64,000 nucleotides of DNA, taken from positions 1 to 64,000 of the IMG/VR virus record IMGVR_UViG_3300021440_000014, one strand, 5' to 3'. Position 1 is the stretch's first letter. Every line of letters starts with the position of its first letter. Positions 55,401-62,598 of this stretch are shown here, piece after piece. The notes under the pieces were generated by a model that was given only the letters and a program-made list of their open reading frames with translations, had not been told where the DNA came from and made no database searches. This stretch comes from a virus. The translations under genes and the position numbers were made by a program.

Positions 55401-56940
55401 CTTTAATTCTAGATACTGCTTGAATATATTCTAGGTTAAAATTAGAAATTCTAGATATAGCCTGAATGTTTTTCTGGGTAGACTGTAAAATACTAGACTT
55501 ACCTTGTATATAATAATTGGAAGTAGAACTTCCTCCCCCGCCACCAGAAGGCGCATTACCAGTAAAAGGATTTAAAGCAACGGCATGTAAAAGAGCATTT
55601 GATGCCGCCATTTCAACGCTAATGTAGCCGCTTGTAAAAATGTCTCTTTCATCTAAACCATCGTTTGTAGTGCTAAACGCTGCGTTTGGCTGAGTATTAT
55701 AAACAGTTAAAGTTCCAGAGGTTCCAGATCCACCAACATCATTTGCGTATGTAAAGTTTACCGCAAATCTTTGGCTGGGACTACCAGTGACAAGAAAATC
55801 ATACCTTGGTGAAGCTTTATATCCTGAAAATTTAGATCCAGTTGGACTTGTTAAATTAACTCCAGAATATTCTATTAAACCGGCAGCTAAAGTAATTGTA
55901 TCGAAAGCCCCGCCAGTGCTTTGAATTCTTACTGTAAATGGATTATTACCAGTTCTGGGATTTAAAAGATAATATTGGTGAGCGTGATTCCAAAATGGAT
56001 CAATCGTCTTACCTATCTCCGTAAAAACTTGATCTCCCCAACAAACACCAGAAATTCCAGAAGGATTAATGCCAGTTGTTACATTACTTTGATTATATGT
56101 AATGTTAGCTATTAATATTGTATTATTATTCGAGTAAGAAGTAAACCCAGAATAAGAAACTACGTATCCGCTACTTGAGGGATCGAAAATAGATCTTTCT
56201 CCTTTGCCGGATATTAAGGCAATTGTAGTTGGCCTGTATAAAGATGCTACGCTAGATTGATTTCTACTATTTTGCCTAGTAATTCTAGAAATACCCGAAT
56301 TACGACCATAGCCCCAAGTCGTAATAGGGTTAGAGAAACCAAGCCAAGGGTTGCCCGTTTGAGTTCCAGACTCTATATAAGGCAAATCTCCAGATTGTGC
56401 ATTGTAACCAAATCTATGCGTCGCCGTTCTAGATGTCGCCAACGCTTCGTAGGCTATAAAACCAACTTCAACAACTAATCTATCACCACCAGAAACGTTA
56501 ATATTTCCGCTGACTCCAGTATAAGGAGGGAAAAATCTTCCGCTTAAAGTAGGGGATAGAGGAAACTCCTGAGATGTTCCAGAATTGGGAAATCCAGAAT
56601 AAATTACGGCTCTTAAAGCGTTAGTAGGAGTAACAGCTTTAATAAGTATAGCATACTGCTGGTTAGCTAATAAGTTATTCTCGGAAACTTGAATGATACC
56701 GCTAATAAAACCGCTAATAGACTGCGTGGCTAATTCATCAGAAACGTATTGGCGAGTAAGAACCCTATAAGGGGTTGTAGCGATTGCTTTTGTGCTTAAC
56801 TTTCCAGTAAAAGCATGGTTAACTGGATTTATGCTGAGGTATCTTTTATCCGCTTCAGTAGTTCTATTCCAGCCGCTCTCGTAATTAATGTTCGTTACGG
56901 GCGCATTACCAGACTGAATAAAATAAAAACGATATGGCAT
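52453..56940 (-). CDS. Giant fibre-like protein with ~60 copies of a 14-residue Arg-ladder repeat
   Basis: A 1,495-residue virion-type protein. The first ~470 residues are non-repetitive: a tail-fibre-like start (EADKRYLSINPVNHAFTGKL, QYVSDELATQSISGFISGII) and beta-rich domains, ending in a poly-Gly hinge (APSGGGGGSSTS). Then come about 36 tandem 14-residue units of the type N-(I/Q)-Q-(S/A)-(I/V)-(S/A)-R-(I/V)-x5-(K/Y), for example NIQSISRIYIANQK and NQQSLARVSKTLDY. A ~110-residue globular insert follows, then ~24 more units and a short C-terminus. Arg recurs at one position of nearly every unit. No signal peptide. Likely a long basic beta-solenoid or fibre shaft on the tail; family unknown. 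Confidence 0.75.
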   Translation of the reverse strand: MPYRFYFIQSGNAPVTNINYESGWNRTTEADKRYLSINPVNHAFTGKLSTKAIATTPYRVLTRQYVSDELATQSISGFISGIIQVSENNLLANQQYAILIKAVTPTNALRAVIYSGFPNSGTSQEFPLSPTLSGRFFPPYTGVSGNINVSGGDRLVVEVGFIAYEALATSRTATHRFGYNAQSGDLPYIESGTQTGNPWLGFSNPITTWGYGRNSGISRITRQNSRNQSSVASLYRPTTIALISGKGERSIFDPSSSGYVVSYSGFTSYSNNNTILIANITYNQSNVTTGINPSGISGVCWGDQVFTEIGKTIDPFWNHAHQYYLLNPRTGNNPFTVRIQSTGGAFDTITLAAGLIEYSGVNLTSPTGSKFSGYKASPRYDFLVTGSPSQRFAVNFTYANDVGGSGTSGTLTVYNTQPNAAFSTTNDGLDERDIFTSGYISVEMAASNALLHAVALNPFTGNAPSGGGGGSSTSNYYIQGKSSILQSTQKNIQAISRISNFNLEYIQAVSRIKVVDSADQQAKARIQSSVSKNIQSVARIYKSSFINQQAISRISLSKFYNIQAISRVSRSSQYNISSVSRLSNSSAKNIQSISRIYIANQKNQQSLARVSKTLDYSISGRSRITVSNNKSIQGIAKISNSFQKNQQGISRISVGRNYNLSAVSRITSAKTNNFQQARARISNSLFKNISSVAKITASGQKFIQSISSVRNSLNKNQQAISRITSGKNYFIQSTARIVNARFYNIQSVSRIFISTQKNQQALSRITATKNNNNIQSISRVVNSKLYNIQSVSRITSSVSKNQQGIARITATKGNNNIQALARVANSRLYSIQAISRIKISISKNQQSIARISASFSKNQSAISRLSKASNYNIQSVSRITSAKQNNIQGRARISNSSLKFQQAISRISLTSSKNQSSISRIKVSYSKNIQSLANVKAPAIKSIQAVARIGTAAIDRSISGTSNIRGQVNKTQQARAYISSGTPSSVYQQSVARVIKNADSTDVLILGNSSNWYALRLRTQDGVYTLNIDQYQSNPPSAALNWNLFCQDSAKAYNVFADESDSNNVFVSINQTETSSPYRNDVILYCPDDGTYHRIYLVLEGDTVTLRVSQDSIGFSSISGRAYIGNPSASKNQQGIARIKNSSSYSISGVSRVKATYNRNISSVSRIQKQNTANISSVSRITAVRQQNIQALSRVKRTFDKNQSALSRVSKTNSYNIQAISRLSKSLGYNISAVSRIGSALQQNSITARARITSSAQKNLNAVSRISRTYSQNISARSSIYISSAQNIQAISRIRKTNSLNISGIARIGSALQVQSISGRARIAATLAKNQQSLARVTRTSSYNQSSRASISVLYLKNQLAIARIKISSQKNINSIARVSRSVFRNQFAVSSIANANFKNILARARVSLVAQKYINAIARIRKSLDKSISGKALIGSAPYSSVHQSARARIFVAPSSSIIIKNSNANLNPKIKNAGNFITIKSPYSDSRTVIRKL
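52590..53605 (-). repeat. Second block of the 14-residue (42-base) tandem repeat, ~24 units
   Basis: Coding tandem repeat with a 42-base period in the distal part of the 52453-56940 gene. Units (NISSVSRIQKQNTA, NIQALSRVKRTFDK, NQSALSRVSKTNSY) keep the N..(S/A)R(I/V) core while linkers vary. The DNA is too diverged for recent slippage; the pattern is protein-level. Confidence 0.7.
53950..55510 (-). repeat. First block of the 14-residue (42-base) tandem repeat, ~36 units
   Basis: Same repeat as the second block, in the middle of the 52453-56940 gene. Three flavours alternate irregularly: K-NQQ, Y-NIQ and x-NIS. A few units have 15 residues (NNIQSISRVVNSKLY). Divergence between units suggests old expansion kept by selection. 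Confidence 0.7.
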
Positions 56941-57008
56941 AAAAACTTAACCATATCTCTACTTTTATATTGTATTATAACTAAGAGATATTGTATTATC
57001 TCTATTTA

Positions 57009-57014
57009 TTACAC
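57009..57014 (-). promoter_or_regulatory. GTGTAA motif, candidate late promoter for the repeat-protein gene
   Basis: GTGTAA reading leftward, about 68 bases above the ATG at 56940 and directly after the stop of the gene at 57015. The leader contains AGAGATA/TATCTCT-type inverted stretches that may fold. Confidence 0.45.
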
Positions 57015-57413
57015 TTATTCTAGCTCAATAACATATTGCACATTATTGCCATGAATATCTAACGCTTGCCAACCTAACTTAAATGTGACTTCTTTATGTA
57101 GCGGCTCTAAACCTTGAGTAAAATTCAAAACATTTCTTCTGAAATAGATAATTCTTCTATTGGTAAAAAAATGCTCGGAATTGTGGATGTTAAATTTTAC
57201 TCCATTAACTTCAAAATGCCCATCATTTAAATCTACTAAATAATCATTAACTCCGTCCGCCAAGCAAAACAACTCTAATTGATTACCGTTTTCCTCTTCT
57301 TTTAAAACGTCGTAAAATGAAGATTTTAATGGATCTATGGAAGAAATGTCGTCGGGCTGTTGTTGCAAAATTTTACCGTCTTTAAATCTGGCTGCAAATA
57401 GATATTTTAGCAT
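57015..57413 (-). CDS. Hypothetical small protein between repeat protein and virion gene
   Basis: A 132-residue soluble alpha/beta protein (LKYLFAARFKDGKILQQQPD; ELFCLADGVNDYLVDLNDGH; VTFKLGWQALDIHGNNVQYV). Not recognised. It has no GTGTAA motif directly upstream and follows a hairpin at 57448-57477, so it may depend on read-through from 58057. A small virion or assembly protein is the likely class. Confidence 0.5.
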   Translation of the reverse strand: MLKYLFAARFKDGKILQQQPDDISSIDPLKSSFYDVLKEEENGNQLELFCLADGVNDYLVDLNDGHFEVNGVKFNIHNSEHFFTNRRIIYFRRNVLNFTQGLEPLHKEVTFKLGWQALDIHGNNVQYVIELE

Positions 57414-57440
57414 ATTAGTATATTAATTCCTATTTCTTAT

Positions 57441-57477
57441 AAAAAATAAAACCCATATAATAAATTATATGAGTTTT
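57441..57477 (-). terminator. Hairpin terminator after 57515-58057 gene
   Basis: CATATAA (57454-57460) pairs with TTATATG (57465-57471) around TAAA, with one mismatch before the outer AAAAC/GTTTT pairing. On the - strand it is followed by a T-rich run. AT-only stem, so a weak terminator allowing read-through. Confidence 0.55.
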
Positions 57478-57514
57478 GTTGAATTTATCTAGTTAATTTT
57501 CGTCTTATCTCAAA

Positions 57515-58057
57515 TCAGTTTTCATCAAATCTGAGAGATAGCGTAATTATTGCAGAATCGCCGGGGGGTGCAGCAGCAGAAGTCTTTAACTGAGTTACCA
57601 AATAACTCGTATAACCAGTAGAAGGCAATGTAGTTGCAGCCGCTCTAGCATTTTCAGGACCAGTAGTTCCAAAGAAAACAGGAACGCCAGTAGTTAGAAG
57701 ACCCGTAAGAGTCAAATCAACAGCAGTTCCAGCCAATGCAGTAGTGGCAGGAGTTGTGTAGCCCGAAATACCAGTATAAACTAACGTGAATCCGGGTTGA
57801 GTAAAGTCACCAGTAGTATGTTGGAATAAGCAATTGCTAATCTGGTTGAAAGTTCCCGAGAAAACTCCAAACTGATATTTTGGATAGCTATTACTTCCAG
57901 CCGAAATCGGAGAAGAAGAGTAAACAGTGTTTACGTCATCTGTATTCTTCCAATTTGCTTGAGAAACGTTGAAAGTTCTAGTAGTCCCCTTTGAGGCTCC
58001 GCTCAAAGATGCTACGGCAGTTCCATTGTCTTCCGCCCAAAAAAATGTACTAGCCAA
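57515..58057 (-). CDS. Virion protein, probable head decoration or minor capsid
   Basis: A 180-residue, Ala/Thr/Ser-rich beta protein (MASTFFWAEDNGTAVASLSG; YPKYQFGVFSGTFNQISNC; SAIITLSLRFDEN). The start is TTG, supported by a strong GGAGG 7-8 bases upstream, and a GTGTAA motif 60 bases up. Codons are richer in GC than the genome average, like the major capsid gene, which suggests high expression. It lies just downstream of the major capsid. Family not recognised. Confidence 0.55.
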   Translation of the reverse strand: MASTFFWAEDNGTAVASLSGASKGTTRTFNVSQANWKNTDDVNTVYSSSPISAGSNSYPKYQFGVFSGTFNQISNCLFQHTTGDFTQPGFTLVYTGISGYTTPATTALAGTAVDLTLTGLLTTGVPVFFGTTGPENARAAATTLPSTGYTSYLVTQLKTSAAAPPGDSAIITLSLRFDEN

Positions 58058-58117
58058 GATAGACCTCCAGTTTTAATTGTTTGAAATTTTTCATATATTA
58101 AATTAATTCAATAAGAT

Positions 58118-58123
58118 TTACAC
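58118..58123 (-). promoter_or_regulatory. GTGTAA motif, candidate late promoter for 58057 gene
   Basis: GTGTAA reading leftward (as GGTGTAAATC), 60 bases above the TTG start at 58057. It directly follows the capsid terminator at 58153-58185, so the two mark a transcript boundary in the ~150-base gap 58058-58207. Confidence 0.5.
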
Positions 58124-58152
58124 CAAAATATTTAAATAGTCTTTAAGGTTTT

Positions 58153-58185
58153 AAAAAAAAACGACTTACGTTTTTGCGTAAGTCG
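58153..58185 (-). terminator. Rho-independent terminator after major capsid gene
   Basis: CGACTTACG (58162-58170) pairs exactly with CGTAAGTCG (58177-58185), loop TTTTTG, followed on the - strand by a run of at least eight T. It ends the capsid transcript 23 bases after the stop at 58208. Confidence 0.85.
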
Positions 58186-58207
58186 CTTGTTATTTTATCT
58201 CTTGATA

Positions 58208-59305
58208 TTAGACAATCAAGCCGCAAACGCCACGGGCGTCAACGCAAACTCTACCTTCTTCAAGGGCACCGTAAGTTCCGATCTTTTCAGAACGGGAAAC
58301 CCACTGGTCGTCAGGAACCACGCTGAACGTAGAACCAGAGTCAGCATTTTGAGCGATAGGACGAATAAACGCTTCTCTGCTCAAGTCGAAACCAATCAAG
58401 ATTTCATCGTTTGAAGCACTGAAGGTAGCACCGTCATAGTTAGTTGAACCTGCGAATTCCGAGAAGAGAACGTTATACTTCTTACCTGCGCCAAGTTCTA
58501 GCAAGTCCGTTATAGAAACTCCATAGATTTCAGAGCTACCAGCAGAGTTGAAGATATTCTCACGAATAGCGTCAGGAAGAGGAATAGAAGTCGTGCCAGA
58601 TCCAGCCTGACGAGTATTCATCGGGTTGAATGCGAAGTTACGAATCTGTTCTTTAACTTCTGGGCTAACAAATAAGTCAGTAAGACCTTCCGTGTCAACT
58701 CCAGTTGCGGTTCCACCGTTGAAAGCGGCGTTAATTCTGCGAAGCTTAGTGATAAGCTTGCTCAAATCAGGAACAATAAACACGTCGTCTGTTCCAGACT
58801 GATAAACGTGCTGTAACCCCTGAGTGCTCGCTTCGGCAAGAGCCTTAAGAACAACCGCCCAAGCATTACGCTCCTGTTTAATAAGGATTTCCTGAGCCAT
58901 TCTCTCCGTTGCTTTAGCAACAACATCCAAGCGCGAACGTCTAGCATATTTCTTCATGAAAGAAATCGCTGAGTCGAGACGGTATGTGGAGATTTTCATC
59001 TCTTTCACGCCTTCAACTTGGTTCGTAGGAAGACCACCAGCTTGAGATTGCGCCCAAGTGCTAATCGTTCCAACGCTTTCGTCGTAGTATAAGTCAAGCG
59101 GAATGCTCGGACTATCATCTTCGTTATATGGCTTGTCAGAGTAAACTCTTGAAGCTGTTCCAGCAGAATTGATAACTTGCTGAATCACGGGACCGATGAA
59201 ACCGGCGAAAATAGAAACAGCCTCATTAGAAACCGTTTGATCCTTAGATCCCATCGCCTTAATTAGCTCAATCTGGTCTGGTGTATTTTTGAATTGAATC
59301 TTCAT
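58208..59305 (-). CDS. Major capsid protein
   Basis: A 365-residue protein forming the head shell. It starts MKIQFKNTPDQIELIKAMGS and continues FAGFIGPVIQQVINSAGTAS, with EIYGVSITDLLELGAGKKY and IGFDLSREAFIRPIAQ in the last third; the layout fits HK97-fold capsids. Codon use is clearly GC-richer than neighbours, as for a very abundant protein. It follows a decoration-type protein and a protease-scaffold gene, the normal head order. It ends with a strong terminator. The leader is A/T-rich without a Shine-Dalgarno. Confidence 0.75.
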   Translation of the reverse strand: MKIQFKNTPDQIELIKAMGSKDQTVSNEAVSIFAGFIGPVIQQVINSAGTASRVYSDKPYNEDDSPSIPLDLYYDESVGTISTWAQSQAGGLPTNQVEGVKEMKISTYRLDSAISFMKKYARRSRLDVVAKATERMAQEILIKQERNAWAVVLKALAEASTQGLQHVYQSGTDDVFIVPDLSKLITKLRRINAAFNGGTATGVDTEGLTDLFVSPEVKEQIRNFAFNPMNTRQAGSGTTSIPLPDAIRENIFNSAGSSEIYGVSITDLLELGAGKKYNVLFSEFAGSTNYDGATFSASNDEILIGFDLSREAFIRPIAQNADSGSTFSVVPDDQWVSRSEKIGTYGALEEGRVCVDARGVCGLIV

Positions 59306-59338
59306 ATTTTTTAATTTTTTATCTTTCGATTATTATGA

Positions 59339-59893
59339 TTAGAGAGTGTTGATCTTGATAAGGACTAAACCGTTTGCACTCTTCGGTCCAAGAGCAATAC
59401 CGACCTTGTTAGCTTGAGGAAGCGCAGTAGCACCTGCTCCAGTAGTATGGACAGTAAGTTCTCCGTTAGTAGTAGCGTAAAGGTTTGCACCCGGAGTAAC
59501 AACTCCGTTAACTCCGCTGTATAAGAATACACCGCGAGTAACAACAGGAACAGCCTGTCCGCTTAGAGCAACCTGCATTTCTGCGGCTTTTCTTGGGTTA
59601 TAAATGAGCTTCTCTCCGTTTTCGTCGAACTCTCTCACGTCAAAGAGGGTCATACCGATAGCGGTGTCGCCCGTTGCAGTTGCGGTAACAGCAGGACGAA
59701 CTCCGTAACGCAATGAAACTACGTTAGTATAACTTGAAGCAAATGGATCTGCGGAATGGACTTCTCCATCGCTTGTCCAGCCAGTTACAATCTTGACGAA
59801 TGTTCCTTTGTTAACGTTATCGCTACCGCTGTAACGATATAAGTTAATTACATCGTGTTCATCGTAGTCTCTGAATGGTCTTAGGTTTGGCAT
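59339..59893 (-). CDS. Capsid decoration / stabilisation protein candidate
   Basis: A 184-residue beta-rich protein (LYRYSGSDNVNKGTFVKIVT; GDTAIGMTLFDVREFDENGE; VPVVTRGVFLYSGVNGVV). The GC-rich codon choice matches the capsid gene, suggesting abundance. Placement between protease-scaffold and capsid genes is typical of head decoration proteins (DUF2190-like pattern). The family call is by pattern only. Confidence 0.6.
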   Translation of the reverse strand: MPNLRPFRDYDEHDVINLYRYSGSDNVNKGTFVKIVTGWTSDGEVHSADPFASSYTNVVSLRYGVRPAVTATATGDTAIGMTLFDVREFDENGEKLIYNPRKAAEMQVALSGQAVPVVTRGVFLYSGVNGVVTPGANLYATTNGELTVHTTGAGATALPQANKVGIALGPKSANGLVLIKINTL

Positions 59894-59930
59894 AATTTTA
59901 TTTTATAAATTTTTTAGTATTTTTTATTTA

Positions 59931-61451
59931 TTAGCGTTTTTTGATTAAAACATTTTCAGGGGCAAACGCTTTGGCCCATCTGTCTTTTTGAGAATCTTCC
60001 TTTGAAGGAGTCGCCGGAACGGAAGGAGTTTGAACCTTCGCACTTGCAACGGCATCAGCAACAACTTGCTCTTCTTGAGCTTTTTGTTCTGAAGCTACGA
60101 CAGTAGAGGCGCAGGCTTCGTCGCCTTTCTTATCCATCGGCTTTTGGCCCTTCGGCATTTTCTTCTTATTCTTCAGGAAAGTCTGAGCATTCTTTTTAAA
60201 TGCAGCATAAGACTCATCTGTTTTTAAATTTTTAATCTCGGAAGCAAGAGCAGAACGATCTTCGTCATCTAAGTTATAATCAGCGTCAAATTCGCTCATT
60301 CTAGCAGAGAAGATTTCTTCACTCTTTTTCTCTTCGATAGCTTTTTGAATCTTATCAACTTCAGCTTTTAGGGTTTCAATCTCCTTATTTGCTTTAGCAA
60401 GAGTTTCATTAAGTGTGTTAACTTCTTCTTTGTGGGCTTTTAAAAGATTTTCTTTTGCTTCTTTTTCTTTTAAGAACTCGTCGTTAGCTTTCTTAATTTC
60501 TTCAGAAACGAAATCCGTAATTGCAGAAGCTTCAATTACTTTAATGGATTCAGCGTTTATGTCTTTTAAGCTGGTAATTTTCATATTTATCTTATTCTCT
60601 TTTACATTAGTTATTTTAACTTGTGAAATATTATTTGATATATTTTCGCTCGCGGCAACCTGTAGCGAAGCGTTTTCCGTATCTATCTCCTCTTCTTTAG
60701 TCTCTTCTTCGCAAGCGACGCCTTGAACATCTGCTGCGGGAGATTCTGTAAGTCCAATGCCAATGGCTAAAACTCCTTCAGTAGGACAACGATATAAATT
60801 TTCTTCTCCAATTTTACCTTTTCCGCCAAAAGCAGTTAAATTAGCTTTTATTTTAGTAACTTCTTCTTTGTCGTTAATCACTCTTCCGTCTTCGGAATTT
60901 TTGCTATCTCCTTCTATTGCAAGAATAGAAAAATCTTTATAACCCAATTCCCAAGAAGCACTTACTTTCAAATAGTTTTGGGATTCTGGGTCAGCACAGT
61001 CTTCAATTAAATCAGCGAGTTCATCAGAAACATTTCTCCATATAACTCCTCCCAAAGTAATATTAAATGGAGAAGTCATATCTTTAACTTGCTCTAATGT
61101 TAAAGGCTTTTCTGTTCCAAACTCGGAAAAGCCCGCAGAAACAATGCATCCAACTACTTTCTTCTGATTGTGATCTAAGTTAATCGGCTTATTAATGAAA
61201 GTATCATAAATATTTAAAGCCGTAGAAGTAAGTATTACGTCTTTGTTCTTGTTAACTCTATTAACAACACATGCGCTAAAAGATATAGGAAGAAGATCGT
61301 AATTCTTTTCAGAATCAACGTCAGGCAAAAACTTCTTAAGCTGATCAATTGAAGCCAAGGAAAGATATTTGTCTTTTTCAGCCGAAACTATAGGTTTAAC
61401 AGTTAGCGAGCCGAAAATAGACTTATATTCTAATTCTTTTCTCTTTTTCAT
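59931..61451 (-). CDS. Prohead protease fused to scaffold protein
   Basis: A 506-residue protein with two parts. Residues 1 to about 250 resemble phage prohead serine proteases: ISFSACVVNRVNKNKDVILTS, the catalytic-type His in FINKPINLDHNQKKVVG, and Ser in YLKVSASWELGYK. Residues ~290-440 are a charged coiled-coil scaffold (KANDEFLKEKEAKENLLKAH...). The C-terminus is Ala/Lys/Glu-rich. A Met (MKITSLKDINAES) at base 60584 could start a separate scaffold of about 217 residues, as lambda Nu3 starts inside C. It overlaps the upstream gene by ATGA. Confidence 0.65.
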   Translation of the reverse strand: MKKRKELEYKSIFGSLTVKPIVSAEKDKYLSLASIDQLKKFLPDVDSEKNYDLLPISFSACVVNRVNKNKDVILTSTALNIYDTFINKPINLDHNQKKVVGCIVSAGFSEFGTEKPLTLEQVKDMTSPFNITLGGVIWRNVSDELADLIEDCADPESQNYLKVSASWELGYKDFSILAIEGDSKNSEDGRVINDKEEVTKIKANLTAFGGKGKIGEENLYRCPTEGVLAIGIGLTESPAADVQGVACEEETKEEEIDTENASLQVAASENISNNISQVKITNVKENKINMKITSLKDINAESIKVIEASAITDFVSEEIKKANDEFLKEKEAKENLLKAHKEEVNTLNETLAKANKEIETLKAEVDKIQKAIEEKKSEEIFSARMSEFDADYNLDDEDRSALASEIKNLKTDESYAAFKKNAQTFLKNKKKMPKGQKPMDKKGDEACASTVVASEQKAQEEQVVADAVASAKVQTPSVPATPSKEDSQKDRWAKAFAPENVLIKKR

Positions 61452-61813
61452 TTCTTTTTAATGTAAGCCGCGTTAAGAACTTTGTTTTTAGGGTTGGCAG
61501 AAGAAGCGGAAATATAAATAGAAGGAACTTCTACTTCGTAATCATCTTCCATTCCACAGGCTTTTAAAGCCTTCATCATTTGGCTTGATGATTTAATTTT
61601 AGGTAAGTGACCTTTTCCATGATCGTAAGTATATTTATAAAAATCTTCAGTTATGTAATTTATTCTTGAATGAATATTGCTCATCGCATACATTAGATCT
61701 TCCATCATGACCTTCATTTTGTCGGAAGAAGTATAATCATCAGCACTAACTGTCTTTAATTTACTTTCTATTGTGGCAAAACTTTTTGAAAGTTCTTCAA
61801 TTTTTTCTTTCAT
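61448..61813 (-). CDS. Hypothetical head-operon protein
   Basis: A 121-residue helical protein (KIEELSKSFATIESKLKTVS; MMEDLMYAMSNIHSRINYI) of unknown family. It opens the head operon (61813 to 58208) with its own GTGTAA motif and overlaps the protease-scaffold start. Possibly a portal-associated or head assembly factor; only location supports this. Confidence 0.45.
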   Translation of the reverse strand: MKEKIEELSKSFATIESKLKTVSADDYTSSDKMKVMMEDLMYAMSNIHSRINYITEDFYKYTYDHGKGHLPKIKSSSQMMKALKACGMEDDYEVEVPSIYISASSANPKNKVLNAAYIKKK

Positions 61814-61827
61814 AAATCTAAGAAATG

Positions 61828-61833
61828 TTACAC
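61828..61833 (-). promoter_or_regulatory. GTGTAA motif, candidate late promoter for head operon
   Basis: GTGTAA reading leftward, 14 bases above the ATG at 61813, leader ending TTAGATTT-ATG. It lies in the 29-base gap after the lipoprotein gene ending at 61843. Confidence 0.5.
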
Positions 61834-61842
61834 TTAATAAAA

Positions 61843-62595
61843 CTAACTTATCATCTTTTTGATGATTTCTTGGTTTTCTGGAGACTGATTTATTTTATGA
61901 GAGGTATGAAATAAGTCCAAAATCTTTTCTTTCATTTCAGGATCTTCTATTTCTTCTTCTATTCTCTTTTTAAATTCCTGCCCACCATGCAGCATTTGAG
62001 TGGCTAATTCAGCAGTTTTCTTTCCTAAGCCAAAAACTCCTCCAGATATTACTTTAGATCCTACGGAAACGACTGCTCCCGCTGCTGGATTTAAAACGCT
62101 TAATACTTTTAAAGCTATCCAAACAAATGCTAGTATAATAGCTATTACAATAAATTGAGTAAAATACCCTATTTGAATGGCCCCCGTTCCTTCTATTTTT
62201 TTGCCTGCATTTTTATCGTTATCCTCCCTAAAATCTTCAAGCTTAGAATCTAATTTCGCATCTAGTCTATCTAGTTTAGCTTTAAGTAATTCAGCCTCTT
62301 GTCTCCAAGGATCTACGGGTTTACCTAAACTTCCGGCTAGAGAATTAGCCACAGATTCGGCCTCTATTGCCGGTTTTAAAACATTAGTTGGAGAATCTGA
62401 TCTAACAGCCTCTATAACTGTCTCTTTAGTTTTTCTGGCAACGTAATCGGCGGCTTCTTTTTGAATTTCTTTATGTTGAATAGTAGCTTCTGGAACTTTC
62501 TCAACTTTATCCTGCATAAATTCTACTTTTTTGGGGAATAATGAGCACCCATTCAAAACCATAAACAGGGGTAATACTAATAATATTTTTTTCAT
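61843..62595 (-). CDS. Membrane lipoprotein, possible spanin-like or exclusion protein
   Basis: A 250-residue protein with a lipoprotein signal (MKKILLVLPLFMVLNGCSLF, lipobox LNGC, Cys17). It then has a charged helical stretch with coiled coil (~96-125), one membrane segment at about 145-168 (FTQFIVIAIILAFVWIALKV), and a ~80-residue charged C-terminus. Lipid anchor plus inner transmembrane segment is the topology of unimolecular spanins, which fuse the two membranes at lysis, but the long C-terminal part is atypical. No holin or endolysin is adjacent. A superinfection-exclusion or tail-injection role is an alternative. Confidence 0.5.
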   Translation of the reverse strand: MKKILLVLPLFMVLNGCSLFPKKVEFMQDKVEKVPEATIQHKEIQKEAADYVARKTKETVIEAVRSDSPTNVLKPAIEAESVANSLAGSLGKPVDPWRQEAELLKAKLDRLDAKLDSKLEDFREDNDKNAGKKIEGTGAIQIGYFTQFIVIAIILAFVWIALKVLSVLNPAAGAVVSVGSKVISGGVFGLGKKTAELATQMLHGGQEFKKRIEEEIEDPEMKEKILDLFHTSHKINQSPENQEIIKKMIS

Positions 62596-62598
62596 AAA

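Noticed and set aside
52453-55510. Regular short repeats that might suggest a CRISPR array
   Set aside because: The 42-base period lies inside one long open frame, is conserved at protein rather than DNA level, and has no constant direct repeat with unique spacers.
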